Below, piece by piece: positions 10,001 through 18,212 of a stretch of 64,000 nucleotides of DNA (positions are counted from its first letter, which is position 1; each line of letters opens with the position of its first letter). The DNA is from Promicromonospora thailandica (GTDB lineage Bacteria > Actinomycetota > Actinomycetes > Actinomycetales > Cellulomonadaceae): the NCBI RefSeq assembly GCF_024171955.1, contig NZ_JAMTCS010000003.1:186001-250000 (forward strand), given 5' to 3'. The position numbers and the translations under genes were made by a program. Below the pieces are notes generated by a model. That model saw only the letters and a program-made list of their open reading frames with translations, had not been told where the DNA came from and did no database searches.

Positions 10001-12149
10001 TGTCCGCGGCCCACGGGTCCAGGCCCGCGGCCAGCAGGTGCTCGCGCCCGGCGGCCGGGTCGGCGGCCAGGGCGGCGTCGGCCTCGCGGACGAACGCACC
10101 CACCGCCCGCCCGAGCTCCGCGGGGCGCCCGGGGGCGTCGCCCTTCCAGAAGGGGAGCCGCCCCGGCAGGCCGGGCGCGGGCGTGACCAGCACGCGGTCG
10201 GTCGTGATCTCCTCGATGCGCCACGTGCTCGACCCGAGCGTGAAGGTGTCGCCGACGCGGGACTCGTAGACCATCTCCTCGTCCAGCTCGCCGACGCGCC
10301 TGCCCCCGCGGGACCGGCCGGACCCGCCGGGCACGATGTCGGTCGGGGTGTCCTCCGGGGCGCCGCCGTTCGCGCCGTCGGTGGCGAGGAAGACGCCGTA
10401 GGCGCCCTTGTCCGGGATGGTGCCGCCGCTGGTGGTGGCCAGGCGCAGGGCACCGGGACGGCCGCGGAGCATGCCGGTGGCGCGGTCCCAGGTGATGCGG
10501 GCGCGCAGCTCCGCGAAGTCCTCGCTCGGGTATCGGCCCGCGAGCATGTCGAGCACGGCCCGCCACGTGGCGTCGCCGAGGTGCGCGAAGGGCGCGGCCC
10601 GGCGCACGAGGGCGAGCAGGTCGGCCTCGGCCCAGTCGTCGACGGCGAGGGCCGCGACCACCTGCTGCGCGAGCACGTCGAGCGGGTTGGCCGGCACGTG
10701 CATGTGCTCGATGGCGCCCGCCCGCATGCGCTGCGCGATCACGGTGGCCGGCACCAGGTCGCCCCGGAACAGCGGGAACACCACACCCTTGGACACCGCG
10801 CCGACCTGGTGGCCGGCACGCCCGATGCGCTGGAGACCGCTCGCCACCGACGGCGGCGCGCCCACCTGGACCACGAGGTCCACGGCGCCCATGTCGATGC
10901 CGAGCTCGAGGGACGACGTCGCCACGACCGCCGGCAGGCGGCCCTCCTTGAGCTCGGTCTCGGTGCGGGTGCGCTCCGCGCGGCTCATGGACCCGTGGTG
11001 GGCCCGGGCCAGCACGATCTCGGTGGCGGGTACCGACTCGGGCAGGCCGTCCCGGCCGGCGGACGGCGCGGGGATCCCCGCCGCGGTGCCGGACTGGCCC
11101 GGCACGAGCGCCGCCCAGGTGCTGGCCGGGTCGGCGACCTCCAGACCCTGCCGCTGCGTCCACACCTCGTTCATCCGGGCGGTCAGCCGCTCGGCGCCGC
11201 GCCGGTTGTTGGTGAAGACGATGGTCGACGTGTGGTCGGCCACGAGGTCGACGACGCGCTCCTCCACGTGGGGCCAGACCGAGGCCCGGCGCAGCGGGCG
11301 CGTGGTCTCGCCGGAGAGGTCGAGCTCGTCGTCGCCGGTGCCGGGCGCGCCGTCTGCCGGGCCGGTGGCGGGTGCGCTGTCCAGGTCCGCCAGGTCCGGC
11401 ACGGGGACCACGACGTCGATGGCCCACTCCTTGCGGGAGGGCGGCTGGACGACGACGACCTCCCGGCTGCCCTCCCCGCTCCGGCCGCCGCCCAGGAACC
11501 CCGCGACCGCGTCGACCGGGCGCACCGTCGCGGACAGGCCGATGCGCTGCGCCGGACGGTCCAGCAGGGCGTCCAGGCGTTCCAGGCTCAGGGCGAGGTG
11601 CGCCCCGCGCTTGGTGCCGGCGACCGCGTGGATCTCGTCGAGCACGACGGTCTCGACGCCCGCGAGCCCCGCCCGGGCGGACGAGGTCAGCACGAGGAAG
11701 AGCGACTCCGGCGTGGTGACGAGGATGTCCGGGGGGCGGGTGGCGAACGAGCGTCGCTCGTTGGCGGGCGTGTCGCCCGTGCGCATGCCCACGGTGACGT
11801 CCGCCACCTCGACGCCGTCCCGGGCGGCGGCCTGGCGGATGCCGGTCAGGGGGGAGCGGAGGTTGCGCTGCACGTCCGCCGCGAGGGCCTTGAGCGGTGA
11901 GACGTACAGCACGCGGCAGCGGCGGGCGCGGTCCTCGGGCGGGGGTGCGGACATGATCCGGTCGATCGACCAGAGGAACGCCGCGAGCGTCTTGCCCGAG
12001 CCGGTGGGAGCCACGACGAGGGCGTGCCGGTCGCGCGCGACCGCGTCCCACGCGCCGGCCTGGGCGGCGGTGGGCTGGGCGAACGCCCCGGTGAACCACG
12101 TGCGGGTGGCGGGTCCGAACCGGGACAGCGGGTCGTCGGGCGTGGGCAT
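7050..12149 (-). CDS. lhr: Large Lhr-type ATP-dependent helicase
   Basis: A 1699-residue superfamily 2 DNA helicase, the long form found in actinobacteria and proteobacteria and implicated in DNA repair. Near the N-terminus are the Q-motif-like RTWFTGAFAQPTAAQ, Walker A APTGSGKTLAAF, DEIH box (VLDEIHAVAG), SAT (GLSATVRPVD), and the second RecA domain with TIVFTNNRRGAERL, VVATSSLELGIDMG and QRIGRAGHQ. The helicase core ends around residue 850 (winged helix and beta barrel) and is followed by the roughly 800-residue C-terminal extension of full-length Lhr. The ATG at 12149 is six bases from a CAGAAT -10 that is part of a damage-type promoter described separately. Confidence 0.93.
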   Translation of the reverse strand: MPTPDDPLSRFGPATRTWFTGAFAQPTAAQAGAWDAVARDRHALVVAPTGSGKTLAAFLWSIDRIMSAPPPEDRARRCRVLYVSPLKALAADVQRNLRSPLTGIRQAAARDGVEVADVTVGMRTGDTPANERRSFATRPPDILVTTPESLFLVLTSSARAGLAGVETVVLDEIHAVAGTKRGAHLALSLERLDALLDRPAQRIGLSATVRPVDAVAGFLGGGRSGEGSREVVVVQPPSRKEWAIDVVVPVPDLADLDSAPATGPADGAPGTGDDELDLSGETTRPLRRASVWPHVEERVVDLVADHTSTIVFTNNRRGAERLTARMNEVWTQRQGLEVADPASTWAALVPGQSGTAAGIPAPSAGRDGLPESVPATEIVLARAHHGSMSRAERTRTETELKEGRLPAVVATSSLELGIDMGAVDLVVQVGAPPSVASGLQRIGRAGHQVGAVSKGVVFPLFRGDLVPATVIAQRMRAGAIEHMHVPANPLDVLAQQVVAALAVDDWAEADLLALVRRAAPFAHLGDATWRAVLDMLAGRYPSEDFAELRARITWDRATGMLRGRPGALRLATTSGGTIPDKGAYGVFLATDGANGGAPEDTPTDIVPGGSGRSRGGRRVGELDEEMVYESRVGDTFTLGSSTWRIEEITTDRVLVTPAPGLPGRLPFWKGDAPGRPAELGRAVGAFVREADAALAADPAAGREHLLAAGLDPWAADNLAAYLTEQRVGTGRVPDDRTVVVERFRDELGDWRVVIHSPLGARVHAPWALVISARLRGRFGLDVAAMHSDDGIVLRLPDSGGGWDGDLWDLGGTADPTDDGAGGSAGDNGESAAGEQPSPHVPGRVTLEDLLLDPDEVLGAVRDELGSSVMFAARFREAAARALLLPRRRPDRRQPLWQQRQRSAQLLEVASQFPDFPIVLEAARECLQDDFDVAALADLMRDIGSGSVRVVEVTTSTPSPFAQSLLFGYTAQFLYDGDAPLAERRAAALSLDPELLAELLGEQGTADLADLLDPGAVERTEAELSGLAPDRQARDAEGLWDLIRRTGPHPLAALEARTREDARHAVGSWLDELESTRRVIRVRFAGEDQWAVAEDAGRLRDALGVALPVGIPETFTEPVPDPLGDLLRRHARTHGPFGAPGVAHRFGLGVAVVTHGLARLEADGVLVRGSLRPASLGGTGDEWCDPGVLRLLRRRSLAVLRSEVEPVEQEALGAFLPRWQNVSTGLLRGVDGLVQAIEQLAGAAVPASALETLVLPARVPGYSPALLDELTVAGEVLWAGHSRLPGSGGGDGLVSLHLADGAPLTLADLTPVEEDGPLDSDLHHAVLDLLTGSGGFFLPRIAELAGAETGAVLEVLWDLVWAGQVTNDGLGALRERVSGAGAHRAPRTAARARPVRRSRFAVSPGRPTTAVRPNASVPGGGGRWSALPVREADPTLRAHALTQVLLERHGVLTRPGAAAEGVGAGYRDVYRVLSGLEERGAVRRGYFVEHLGGSQFALPGAVDRLRVDAQDRTRAVEAEREAYDRSLAASEGTAAPWPAGPAAGTVVGANAAVVLAAMDPANPYGAALAWPAGADAGHGPGTAVPAAPDGTGADGAPAARTAHRPGRKAGALVVLVHGDLTLFVERGGRTVLSFTDSPARLAAAAEALARTVREGRLGRLVVQRVDGESALEAARRHPPARALVEAGFAITPRGLRIAGR

Positions 12150-12155
12150 GGCCCC

Positions 12156-12177
12156 ATTCTGTCCCCGACCACCGACA
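12156..12177 (-). promoter_or_regulatory. lhr promoter of the RecA-NDp/PafBC type
   Basis: Read on the minus strand, TGTCGGTG (12170-12177) is followed by eight bases and the -10 hexamer CAGAAT (12156-12161), then six bases and the lhr ATG. This is the element arrangement of the LexA-independent mycobacterial recA promoter (TGTCRGTG, eight bases, TAnnnT), with one deviation in the -10. Confidence 0.65.
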
Positions 12178-12240
12178 CTGACCCGGGCAGCGGCGGGAGC
12201 CGGTTGCCGGGGCACGCCCCGGCGGACGTAGGGTTGGTGG

Positions 12241-12477
12241 GTGCGTGAACGGGACTTCTGGCAGCTGGTCGACGAGGTGTTCGGCCCCGCGTACGGGCGC
12301 GCCCTCGCCCGCGAGCAGGTGCTGCCCGCCCTGGACGGGCGCACCCCGGTGGCGGCGCTGGAGGACGGCGACGAGCCCCGGGACGTGTGGCACGCGCTGT
12401 GCGACGCGCTCGACGTGCCCGACTCCGAGCGGTGGGGCACCGACAAGTTCCGGCAGGCACCGCCACCGCGCCGCTGA
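12241..12477 (+). CDS. DUF3046 domain-containing protein
   Basis: A 78-residue soluble protein, MRERDFWQLVDEVFGPAYGR at the start and a basic RQAPPPRR end. The FW..V...FG.AY...LA and DVWHALCDALDVPDSERWG blocks match DUF3046, a family of unknown function that habitually lies just upstream of recA in actinobacteria. The GTG at 12241 is six bases after a TAGGGT -10 (12229-12234), so it is probably translated from a leaderless message. It is divergent from lhr with only 91 bp between start codons. Confidence 0.88.
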   Translation: MRERDFWQLVDEVFGPAYGRALAREQVLPALDGRTPVAALEDGDEPRDVWHALCDALDVPDSERWGTDKFRQAPPPRR

Positions 12478-12549
12478 GGTCCACCCGCCCGGCGGGGGAT
12501 CTCGGCCGGCATCCGGCGGACCTGCCGCGACACACCCGCGTGTCGCGCC

Positions 12550-12577
12550 TTGCCTCGAACACGCGTTCGGCTAGACT
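12550..12577 (+). promoter_or_regulatory. recA promoter 1 with SOS (LexA) box
   Basis: The box TCGAAC, four bases, GTTCGG (12555-12570) matches the actinobacterial LexA site TCGAAC-N4-GTTCGA at 11 of 12 fixed positions. It fills the spacer between a TTGCCT -35-like element (12550-12555) and a TAGACT -10 (12572-12577). LexA bound here would block polymerase directly. The leader to the recA ATG is about 140 nt. Confidence 0.9.
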
Positions 12578-12636
12578 TCCACCACAGGCACGGATTTCGG
12601 AACGTCGTCCACAGGCGGCGGCCGGAGCAGGCGTCC

Positions 12637-12659
12637 GTGTCAGTGGCTCGGCGTACGGT
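12637..12659 (+). promoter_or_regulatory. recA promoter 2 of the RecA-NDp/PafBC type
   Basis: GTGTCAGTGGC (12637-12647), six bases, then TACGGT (12654-12659) reproduces the LexA-independent recA promoter described in mycobacteria, whose activator is PafBC (it was earlier attributed to a ClgR-like protein). It lies about 80 bp downstream of the SOS promoter, giving recA two differently controlled starts. Confidence 0.8.
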
Positions 12660-12726
12660 CGGCAACGACGTACAGAGCCATCCACGCCGGCGCCCAGAGA
12701 GCGCCCTGAAGACGAAGGTGTTGCAC

Positions 12727-13935
12727 ATGCCCGCACCAGCAGATCGCGAGAAGGCCCTCGAAGCGGCCCTCGCCCAGATCGACCGCAACTTCGGCAAGGG
12801 TTCGGTCATGCGCCTCGGCGACGAGACCCGTGCCCCGATCGAAGTGATCCCGACCGGCTCGATCGCCCTCGACGTGGCTCTCGGCATCGGGGGACTGCCC
12901 CGCGGCCGCATCGTCGAGGTGTACGGCCCGGAGTCCTCCGGCAAGACCACCATCGCGCTGCACGCGGTGGCCAACGCCCAGCGTCAGGGCGGCATCGCCG
13001 CCTTCATCGACGCGGAGCACGCCCTGGACCCGGAGTACGCCAAGAAGCTCGGTGTCGACACCGACGCGCTCCTGGTCTCGCAGCCGGACACCGGCGAGCA
13101 GGCGCTGGAGATCACGGACATGCTGATCCGCTCCGGCGCGCTCGACATCATCGTGGTCGACTCGGTGGCCGCCCTGACGCCCAAGGCCGAGATCGAGGGC
13201 GAGATGGGTGACAGCCACGTGGGTCTGCAGGCCCGGCTCATGTCGCAGGCCCTGCGCAAGATCACGGGTGCGCTCAGCGCGTCCGGCACCACCGCGATCT
13301 TCATCAACCAGCTCCGCGAGAAGATCGGTGTGTTCTTCGGCTCGCCCGAGACCACGACCGGTGGCAAGGCGCTGAAGTTCTACGCCTCGGTCCGGCTCGA
13401 CATCCGGCGCATCGAGACCCTCAAGGAGGGTACGGACGCCGTCGGTAACCGCACCCGCGTGAAGGTCGTCAAGAACAAGATGGCCCCGCCGTTCAAGCAG
13501 GCCGAGTTCGACATCCTGTACGGGGTGGGCATCTCCCGCGAGGGCGGCCTCATCGACATGGGCGTGGAGCACGGCTTCGTGCGCAAGTCGGGCTCGTGGT
13601 TCACCTACGAGGGCGACCAGCTCGGCCAGGGCAAGGAGAACGCCCGGTCCTTCCTGCGCGACAACCCCGATCTCGCCAACGACATCGAGAAGCGTGTCAA
13701 GGAGAAGCTCGGCGTGGGCCCGAAGGTCGACGCCCCGGCGGACGCGGCCCCGGCCGCACCGTCGGTCGACGGCGCGTCGGTCACCGGCACCGTGGCGGCG
13801 GCGAGCTCGTCCACCCGGACGACCGCCACGGCCAAGGCGACCAAGACGACCACGACACGGTCGAAGGCCACCAAGCCCGCCGCGGCGAAGACCGCGGCCA
13901 AGGCGGAGGCGGCCGCCGAGAAGGCACCGTTCTGA
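12727..13935 (+). CDS. recA: RecA recombinase
   Basis: Forms filaments on single-stranded DNA, catalyses strand exchange and triggers LexA self-cleavage. Of 402 residues the first 335 or so are near-canonical: Walker A GPESSGKT at 67-74, the [15 protein letters not shown] block, the Walker B-type [11 protein letters not shown], and the DNA-binding loop 2 with [18 protein letters not shown]. No intein interrupts it. The last roughly 65 residues are an unusual low-complexity Ala/Thr/Lys tail ([18 protein letters not shown]) that replaces the short acidic tail of E. coli RecA. ATG 12727 gives the family N-terminus; recX follows after one base. Confidence 0.99.
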   Translation: MPAPADREKALEAALAQIDRNFGKGSVMRLGDETRAPIEVIPTGSIALDVALGIGGLPRGRIVEVYGPESSGKTTIALHAVANAQRQGGIAAFIDAEHALDPEYAKKLGVDTDALLVSQPDTGEQALEITDMLIRSGALDIIVVDSVAALTPKAEIEGEMGDSHVGLQARLMSQALRKITGALSASGTTAIFINQLREKIGVFFGSPETTTGGKALKFYASVRLDIRRIETLKEGTDAVGNRTRVKVVKNKMAPPFKQAEFDILYGVGISREGGLIDMGVEHGFVRKSGSWFTYEGDQLGQGKENARSFLRDNPDLANDIEKRVKEKLGVGPKVDAPADAAPAAPSVDGASVTGTVAAASSSTRTTATAKATKTTTTRSKATKPAAAKTAAKAEAAAEKAPF

Positions 13936-13936
13936 C

Positions 13937-14647
13937 GTGGAGTACGGTGATCCAGCGGACGGTCCCGGCGTGGGGAAGCGTCGGGGCCGTCCGACTGTCC
14001 GGGACGGGGACCGTCCGGGTGGCCGAGCGGGCCGGCAGGGCAGTCGACAGAGCCGTCAGCAGGGCGGTCACGGCCGCCGGGACGGGGCGGACCGGGCCCC
14101 CCGCAAGACCGTCGCCGAACGCCTGGAGGCCGGCGAGATCAGCCGGGACGACGCGGTCGAGAAGGCCCGTGAGGTCGTCCTGCGGATCCTGACCGCGGCG
14201 CAGAAGTCCCGTCGTGAGCTGGAGCAGTCCCTGGCCCGCAAGGGCTATCCCGAGGACGTCGTGGTCCAGGTGCTCGACCGGTTCGGCGAGGTGGGCCTGG
14301 TCGACGACGCGACGTACGCCGAGACGATCGTGCGCACCCGGCACGCCGAACGTGGCCTCGCACGCCGCGGTATCGCCGCGGAGCTGCGCCGCCGGGGGAT
14401 CGACGAGGACACCGCCGTCGGGGCCCTGGACCAGCTCGATCCGGACGACGAGCGGGCGGCGGGCGCACGGCTGGCCGCCAAGCTCGTCACCCGCACGCGC
14501 GGCCTCGACCGGCAGGTGCGGGTGCGCCGCGCCGTCGGCTCGCTCGCGCGCAAGGGCTATCCGCCCGGCCTGGCGTTCGAGCTGGTGCGCGACGCGCTGG
14601 CGGCGGAGGGCGAGGAGACGGACGACCTGGGCTACGCCGAGGACTGA
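13937..14647 (+). CDS. recX: RecX regulatory protein
   Basis: A 236-residue cytoplasmic inhibitor that binds RecA filaments. The RecX three-helix repeats are seen as RRELEQSLARKGYPEDVVVQ, LVDDATYAETIVRTRHAERG and RGIAAELRRRGIDEDTA, then a third copy RRAVGSLARKGYPPGLAFEL. The first 65 residues are a Gly/Arg/Gln-rich, positively charged extension not seen in most RecX proteins. The GTG start is one base after the recA stop, so the two are co-transcribed and probably coupled, as in other actinobacteria. An in-frame start farther downstream near the domain border cannot be excluded. Confidence 0.92.
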   Translation: MEYGDPADGPGVGKRRGRPTVRDGDRPGGRAGRQGSRQSRQQGGHGRRDGADRAPRKTVAERLEAGEISRDDAVEKAREVVLRILTAAQKSRRELEQSLARKGYPEDVVVQVLDRFGEVGLVDDATYAETIVRTRHAERGLARRGIAAELRRRGIDEDTAVGALDQLDPDDERAAGARLAAKLVTRTRGLDRQVRVRRAVGSLARKGYPPGLAFELVRDALAAEGEETDDLGYAED

Positions 14648-14675
14648 TCCCGAGCGCGGCCCGGCGACCGTGTGG

Positions 14676-14730
14676 CCGACGACGGAGGGCCGGGCAGGTC
14701 GACACGACCTGCCCGGCCCTCCGTCGTCGG
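14676..14730. terminator. Long bidirectional hairpin between recX and the importer operon
   Basis: A perfect 25-bp stem (14676-14700 with 14706-14730) with a 5-nt loop GACAC lies between the convergent recX and permease genes, 28 bp after the recX stop and 18 bp beyond the permease stop. No T-run. It is well placed to stop both transcripts. Confidence 0.85.
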
Positions 14731-14748
14731 GTCTGCGCTGCGGACGGC

Positions 14749-15642
14749 TCAGACCGGAGCGGTGCCCCCGGTCGCCGGCGTGCCGGCCACCACGGTCGGG
14801 TTGCCGATCCCCGGTCCGGCTGCTGTCGACCCGGACGTACGGCTCGACAGGAGCCGCGACAGCCGATGCGCGACCACCGTGAGCAGCAGGTTCAGCAGGA
14901 TGAACACGACCGCCACGACCGTGAGCACCTGCAGCGGGTTGCCGTCGCCGGAGTACACGATCTGGCCAGTGCGGAGCAGCTCCTGGTAGCCGATGAGCTG
15001 GCCCAGGGCGGAGTCCTTCAGGACGACCACGACCTGCGACACCATGGCGGGCAGCATGGCCACCAGAGCCTGCGGCAGCTGGATCGAGCGGAGGGTCTGG
15101 CCCTCGGTCAGCCCGATCGCGAGCCCGGCCTCGCCCTGGCCACGGGGCAGGTTGCCGACGCCGGAGCGGACCAGCTCCGCGATGACCGATCCGTTGTACA
15201 GGATGAGCGCGACGACCACAGCGAGGAACGCCTTGTCCTGCGCCCCCGGCAGCAGCTGGCCGAACAGACCGTAGAAGAACACCATCATCAGCAGCACCGG
15301 CACGGCCCGCAGGAACTCGACCACCGTGCCGGAGACCCGGCGGACCACAGCGAGGTGCGACAGGCGGCCGAGGCCGAAGACGAGACCGAACGCGATCGAG
15401 CCCACGATGGCGAACGCCGCTGCCCGCAACGTGTTGATCAGCCCGGGGATCAGGTAGTACTGCCAGGTGCGGGCGGATACCGCGTCGGCCCAGAGACCGG
15501 GCTCGAGCTGGCCCTTGCTGTCGAGCTGGAGCAGTACCCAGGCAGCCACGGCGAGCACGACGAGGGCGCCCACGATGTTGCCGACGAGGGTCCAGACGCG
15601 AGCCCGGGGACCGGGGGCGTCGAAGAGGACGGAGGCGCTCAT
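14749..15642 (-). CDS. gluD: Glutamate-type ABC transporter permease (GluD-like)
   Basis: A 297-residue inner-membrane permease of the HisM/GlnP family, one half of the channel of a polar amino acid importer. After a short cytoplasmic N-terminus come TM segments including IVGALVVLAVAAWVLLQL, AFAIVGSIAFGLVFGLG and AVVVALILYNGSVIAELVRS. The EAA-type loop that docks on the ATPase is GEAGLAIGLTEGQTLRSIQL. The ATG overlaps the stop of the upstream permease gene (ATGA), so the two are coupled. Substrate (glutamate, possibly aspartate) is inferred from the gluABCD order known in Corynebacterium. Confidence 0.87.
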   Translation of the reverse strand: MSASVLFDAPGPRARVWTLVGNIVGALVVLAVAAWVLLQLDSKGQLEPGLWADAVSARTWQYYLIPGLINTLRAAAFAIVGSIAFGLVFGLGRLSHLAVVRRVSGTVVEFLRAVPVLLMMVFFYGLFGQLLPGAQDKAFLAVVVALILYNGSVIAELVRSGVGNLPRGQGEAGLAIGLTEGQTLRSIQLPQALVAMLPAMVSQVVVVLKDSALGQLIGYQELLRTGQIVYSGDGNPLQVLTVVAVVFILLNLLLTVVAHRLSRLLSSRTSGSTAAGPGIGNPTVVAGTPATGGTAPV

Positions 15643-16328
15643 CGCTTCACCGCCAGACGCCGGGAGAGCGAGGTGGTGAGCAGCCCGATGGGGATCACCA
15701 GGATCACGTAGCCGATCGCGAACACCGCGAAGATCTCCCAGAGATAGTTGGGGTTGAACTCGATCATCGTCTTCATCGTGGACGAGGTCTCCCAGGAGAC
15801 GCTGGCCGCGGCGGCGACGGTCGAGTTCTTCAGCAGCGCGATGAGCGTGTTGCCGAGCGGGGCGATCGCTCCGCGGAACGCCTGCGGCAGGATGATCAGG
15901 CGGGCGGCAGGCAGGAAGGAGAGGCCGATCGCCCGTGCGGCCTCCGCCTGTCCCAGCGGGACGGTGTTCACGCCCGAGCGGATCGCCTCGCACACGAAGG
16001 CCGCGTGGTAGACGGCCAGGCCGACGACGGCCAGACGGAAGAAGTTGTTCTGGAAGTCGTCGGCGAGCTGGATCTGGAGCGCGGTCCACACACCCATGAC
16101 CATGAAGGTCATGATGATCGTCAGCGGGGTGTTGCGGAACACGCTCACGTACGTGGCACCGGCCCAGCGCAGCGACACGATGGGGGAGATGCGCATGAGC
16201 GCGAGCAGCGTGCCGAGCGCCAGCGCGAACAGCGCGCCCCAGAACGTCAGCTGGATGTTGGTCCAGAACGCTCCGAGCACGTCGTACTGCAGCAGGAGCG
16301 CTCCGAGCCCTGACAGATGGTCGTTCAC
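15639..16328 (-). CDS. gluC: Glutamate-type ABC transporter permease (GluC-like)
   Basis: A 229-residue partner permease of the same HisM/GlnP family. TM helices begin with NIQLTFWGALFALALGTLLA. The segment VSVFRNTPLTIIMTFMVMGV has the RNTP motif typical of amino acid permeases, and the coupling loop is GQAEAARAIGLSFLPAARLI. Start ATG 16328 is preceded on the minus strand by a CTCTCCCGAAAGGTGACC leader with an AAAGGTGA ribosome-binding site. It overlaps the next gene by four bases and is separated from the binding-protein gene by a large hairpin. Confidence 0.88.
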   Translation of the reverse strand: MNDHLSGLGALLLQYDVLGAFWTNIQLTFWGALFALALGTLLALMRISPIVSLRWAGATYVSVFRNTPLTIIMTFMVMGVWTALQIQLADDFQNNFFRLAVVGLAVYHAAFVCEAIRSGVNTVPLGQAEAARAIGLSFLPAARLIILPQAFRGAIAPLGNTLIALLKNSTVAAAASVSWETSSTMKTMIEFNPNYLWEIFAVFAIGYVILVIPIGLLTTSLSRRLAVKR

Positions 16329-16406
16329 GGGTCACCTTTCGGGAGAGGCGACGCCCTGGCGGGCGTGCCCCACTAGGTCACAGTCGCGGACGGCGGGAAG
16401 CCGCCC

Positions 16407-16460
16407 CGCACGGCACCGGGACCGCGCTCGTCGTGCGAGACGCGATCCCGGTGCCGTGCG
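16407..16460 (-). terminator. Intra-operon hairpin between gluB and gluC
   Basis: A 15-bp perfect stem (16407-16421 with 16446-16460) encloses a 24-nt loop that can pair further (CGCG ends and an inner CTCG/CGAG). It begins just 10 bp after the binding-protein stop. Placed here, it would act as a partial terminator or 3'-end stabiliser, giving more binding protein than permease, a usual stoichiometry in such operons. Confidence 0.65.
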
Positions 16461-16469
16461 AAGGGGGCG

Positions 16470-17318
16470 TCAGGCGCAGGCCTCCGGCGTCGGCGGGTTG
16501 AGGTCCGCGTTCGGGGTGTAGTCGGCACCCTCGGTGTTCGCGGCCACCGCGTCCTCCCAGGCGCCCTCCTCGATCATCTTGGTGATGGCGGCGTTGATGT
16601 CCTCGCACTGGTCCGAGCCCTTCGGCAGGCCGACGCCGTAGCGCTCCTCCGAGAACGGGTTCCCGACCACCTTGAGGTTGCCGTCACCGTTCGCCGCAGC
16701 GAGACCGGCGAGGATGATGTCGTCGGTGGTGACGGCGTCGACCTGGCCGGCGGACAGGGCGGTCACGCACTCGGCGTACCCGGGGCGCTCCAGGAGCTGG
16801 ACGCCCTCCGCGTAGTCGGTCTTGATCTTCTCGGCCGACGTCGAGCCGGTGACCGAGCAGAGGTTCTTGCCCTCGAGGTCCTCCGGGCCGGTGATGTCGG
16901 TGTTGTCGGCGGCGACGAGGAGATCCTGGCCGGCGACGAAGTACGGTCCGGCGAAGTCGATGACTTGCTTGCGCTCGTCCGTGATCGAGTAGGTGGCGAA
17001 GATCATGTCGACGTCGCCGTTCTGCAGCATGCTCTCGCGGTTGGCCGACGGCGTCTCGCGGAACGTGATCTGGTCCTCGCTGTAGCCCAGCTCGTTGGCG
17101 ACGTAGCGGGCGACGTCGACGTCGAACCCGGTGTAGTCGGCGCCGTCCTGCAGGCCGAGGCCCGGCTGGTCGTACTTGATGCCGATGGTGATGCCGTCCC
17201 CGGCGCCCTCCGACGAACCGCCCTCCGGCTCACCGCCGACCTCGGCTCCGCCACAGGCCGAGAGCGCGAGGGTGGACGCGGCGGCCGCCGCGAGCAGTCC
17301 CATGGTGTGCTTGCGCAT
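16470..17318 (-). CDS. gluB: Glutamate-type ABC transporter substrate-binding lipoprotein
   Basis: A 282-residue exported binding protein anchored by lipobox SAC (Cys22) and followed by a Gly/Glu/Ser linker. It has the SBP_bac_3 fold: ITIGIKYDQPGLGLQDG, YTGFDVDVARYVANELG, RESMLQNGDVDMIFATYSIT, DERKQVIDFAGPYF, and the second-lobe hinge LCSVTGSTSAEKI. The GFDVDVA and Arg-containing blocks are those that hold the alpha-amino and carboxyl groups of amino acids. It lies between the ATPase and permease genes as in corynebacterial gluABCD. Two internal cysteines (Cys in LCSV and in YAECV) plus CEDI are unusual for a lipoprotein body and may form a disulphide. Confidence 0.9.
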   Translation of the reverse strand: MRKHTMGLLAAAAASTLALSACGGAEVGGEPEGGSSEGAGDGITIGIKYDQPGLGLQDGADYTGFDVDVARYVANELGYSEDQITFRETPSANRESMLQNGDVDMIFATYSITDERKQVIDFAGPYFVAGQDLLVAADNTDITGPEDLEGKNLCSVTGSTSAEKIKTDYAEGVQLLERPGYAECVTALSAGQVDAVTTDDIILAGLAAANGDGNLKVVGNPFSEERYGVGLPKGSDQCEDINAAITKMIEEGAWEDAVAANTEGADYTPNADLNPPTPEACA

Positions 17319-17396
17319 GATTCCCCTTCGGTAGTTCGGGTCCGGGCAGGACCCCTTGGCTGGGATCAGTCAGTGGAAGACTGAGTCAGTGAAAGA

Positions 17397-18212
17397 TCAG
17401 TGGGTCAGGATCTTCGACAGGAAGTCGCGCGCCCGCTCGCTCTTGGGCGCGGTGAAGAACTCCTCGGGGTGAGCCTCCTCCACGATCTGCCCGTCCGCCA
17501 TGAAGACCACGCGGTCCGCGGCCTTGCGGGCGAAGCCCATCTCGTGGGTGACGACGATCATCGTCATGCCCTCCTGGGCGAGCGCGACCATCGCGTCCAG
17601 CACCTCGTTGACCATCTCCGGGTCGAGGGCGGAGGTCGGCTCGTCGAAGAGCATGACCTTGGGACGCATCGCCAGGGCGCGGGCGATCGCGACGCGCTGC
17701 TGCTGGCCGCCGGAGAGCTGGGCCGGCATCTTCTCGGCCTGGTTGCCCACGCCCACGCGGTCCAGCAGCGTGCGGGCCAGCTCCTCGGCGTCCTTCTTGC
17801 TCATGCCGCGGACCTTGCGCGGCCCGAGCGTGACGTTGTCGAGCACGGTCTTGTGCGCGAACAGGTTGAACGACTGGAAGACCATGCCGACCTCGGCGCG
17901 CAGCTTCGCGAGCGCCTTGCCCTCCTCGGGCAGCTCCTTGCCGTCGACGGTGATGGTGCCGTCGTCGATGGTCTCCAGGCGGTTGATCGCCCGGCACAGC
18001 GTGGACTTGCCGGACCCGGACGGGCCGATCACGACCAGCACCTCGCCCTTGCGGACGGTGAGGTCGATGTCCTGCAGGACGTGCAGCGCACCGAAGTGCT
18101 TGTTCACGTGCTTCAGCTCGACGAGCGGCGCACCGAGGGCGTCGCCCGACCTCGGAGCGTCCGCGGTCTCGTCGGCCGCCGGTTGGCCGGTGGTCGAGGT
18201 GGTCTGGTCCAT
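17397..18212 (-). CDS. gluA: Glutamate-type ABC transporter ATPase
   Basis: A 271-residue cytoplasmic ATP-binding subunit. A 28-residue polar extension precedes [20 protein letters not shown]. Motifs in order are Walker [11 protein letters not shown]-loop [17 protein letters not shown], signature [16 protein letters not shown], Walker [15 protein letters not shown] and H-loop VVTHEMGFA. These are the hallmarks of the polar amino acid (GlnQ/HisP) class. It is first in the operon, with a TAGGTT -10 (minus strand, 18219-18224) exactly six bases before the ATG, so the operon mRNA is likely leaderless at this gene. Confidence 0.92.
   Translation of the reverse strand: MDQTTSTTGQPAADETADAPRSGDALGAPLVELKHVNKHFGALHVLQDIDLTVRKGEVLVVIGPSGSGKSTLCRAINRLETIDDGTITVDGKELPEEGKALAKLRAEVGMVFQSFNLFAHKTVLDNVTLGPRKVRGMSKKDAEELARTLLDRVGVGNQAEKMPAQLSGGQQQRVAIARALAMRPKVMLFDEPTSALDPEMVNEVLDAMVALAQEGMTMIVVTHEMGFARKAADRVVFMADGQIVEEAHPEEFFTAPKSERARDFLSKILTH

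Noticed and set aside
9861-11900. Very long open frames antisense to lhr, and similar ones antisense to hflX/LacI/GH13 (25072-29804) and to dinG (33016-35226)
   Set aside because: They mirror the codon periodicity of the real genes on the other strand, have low-complexity composition, lack ribosome-binding sites and have no recognisable domains.
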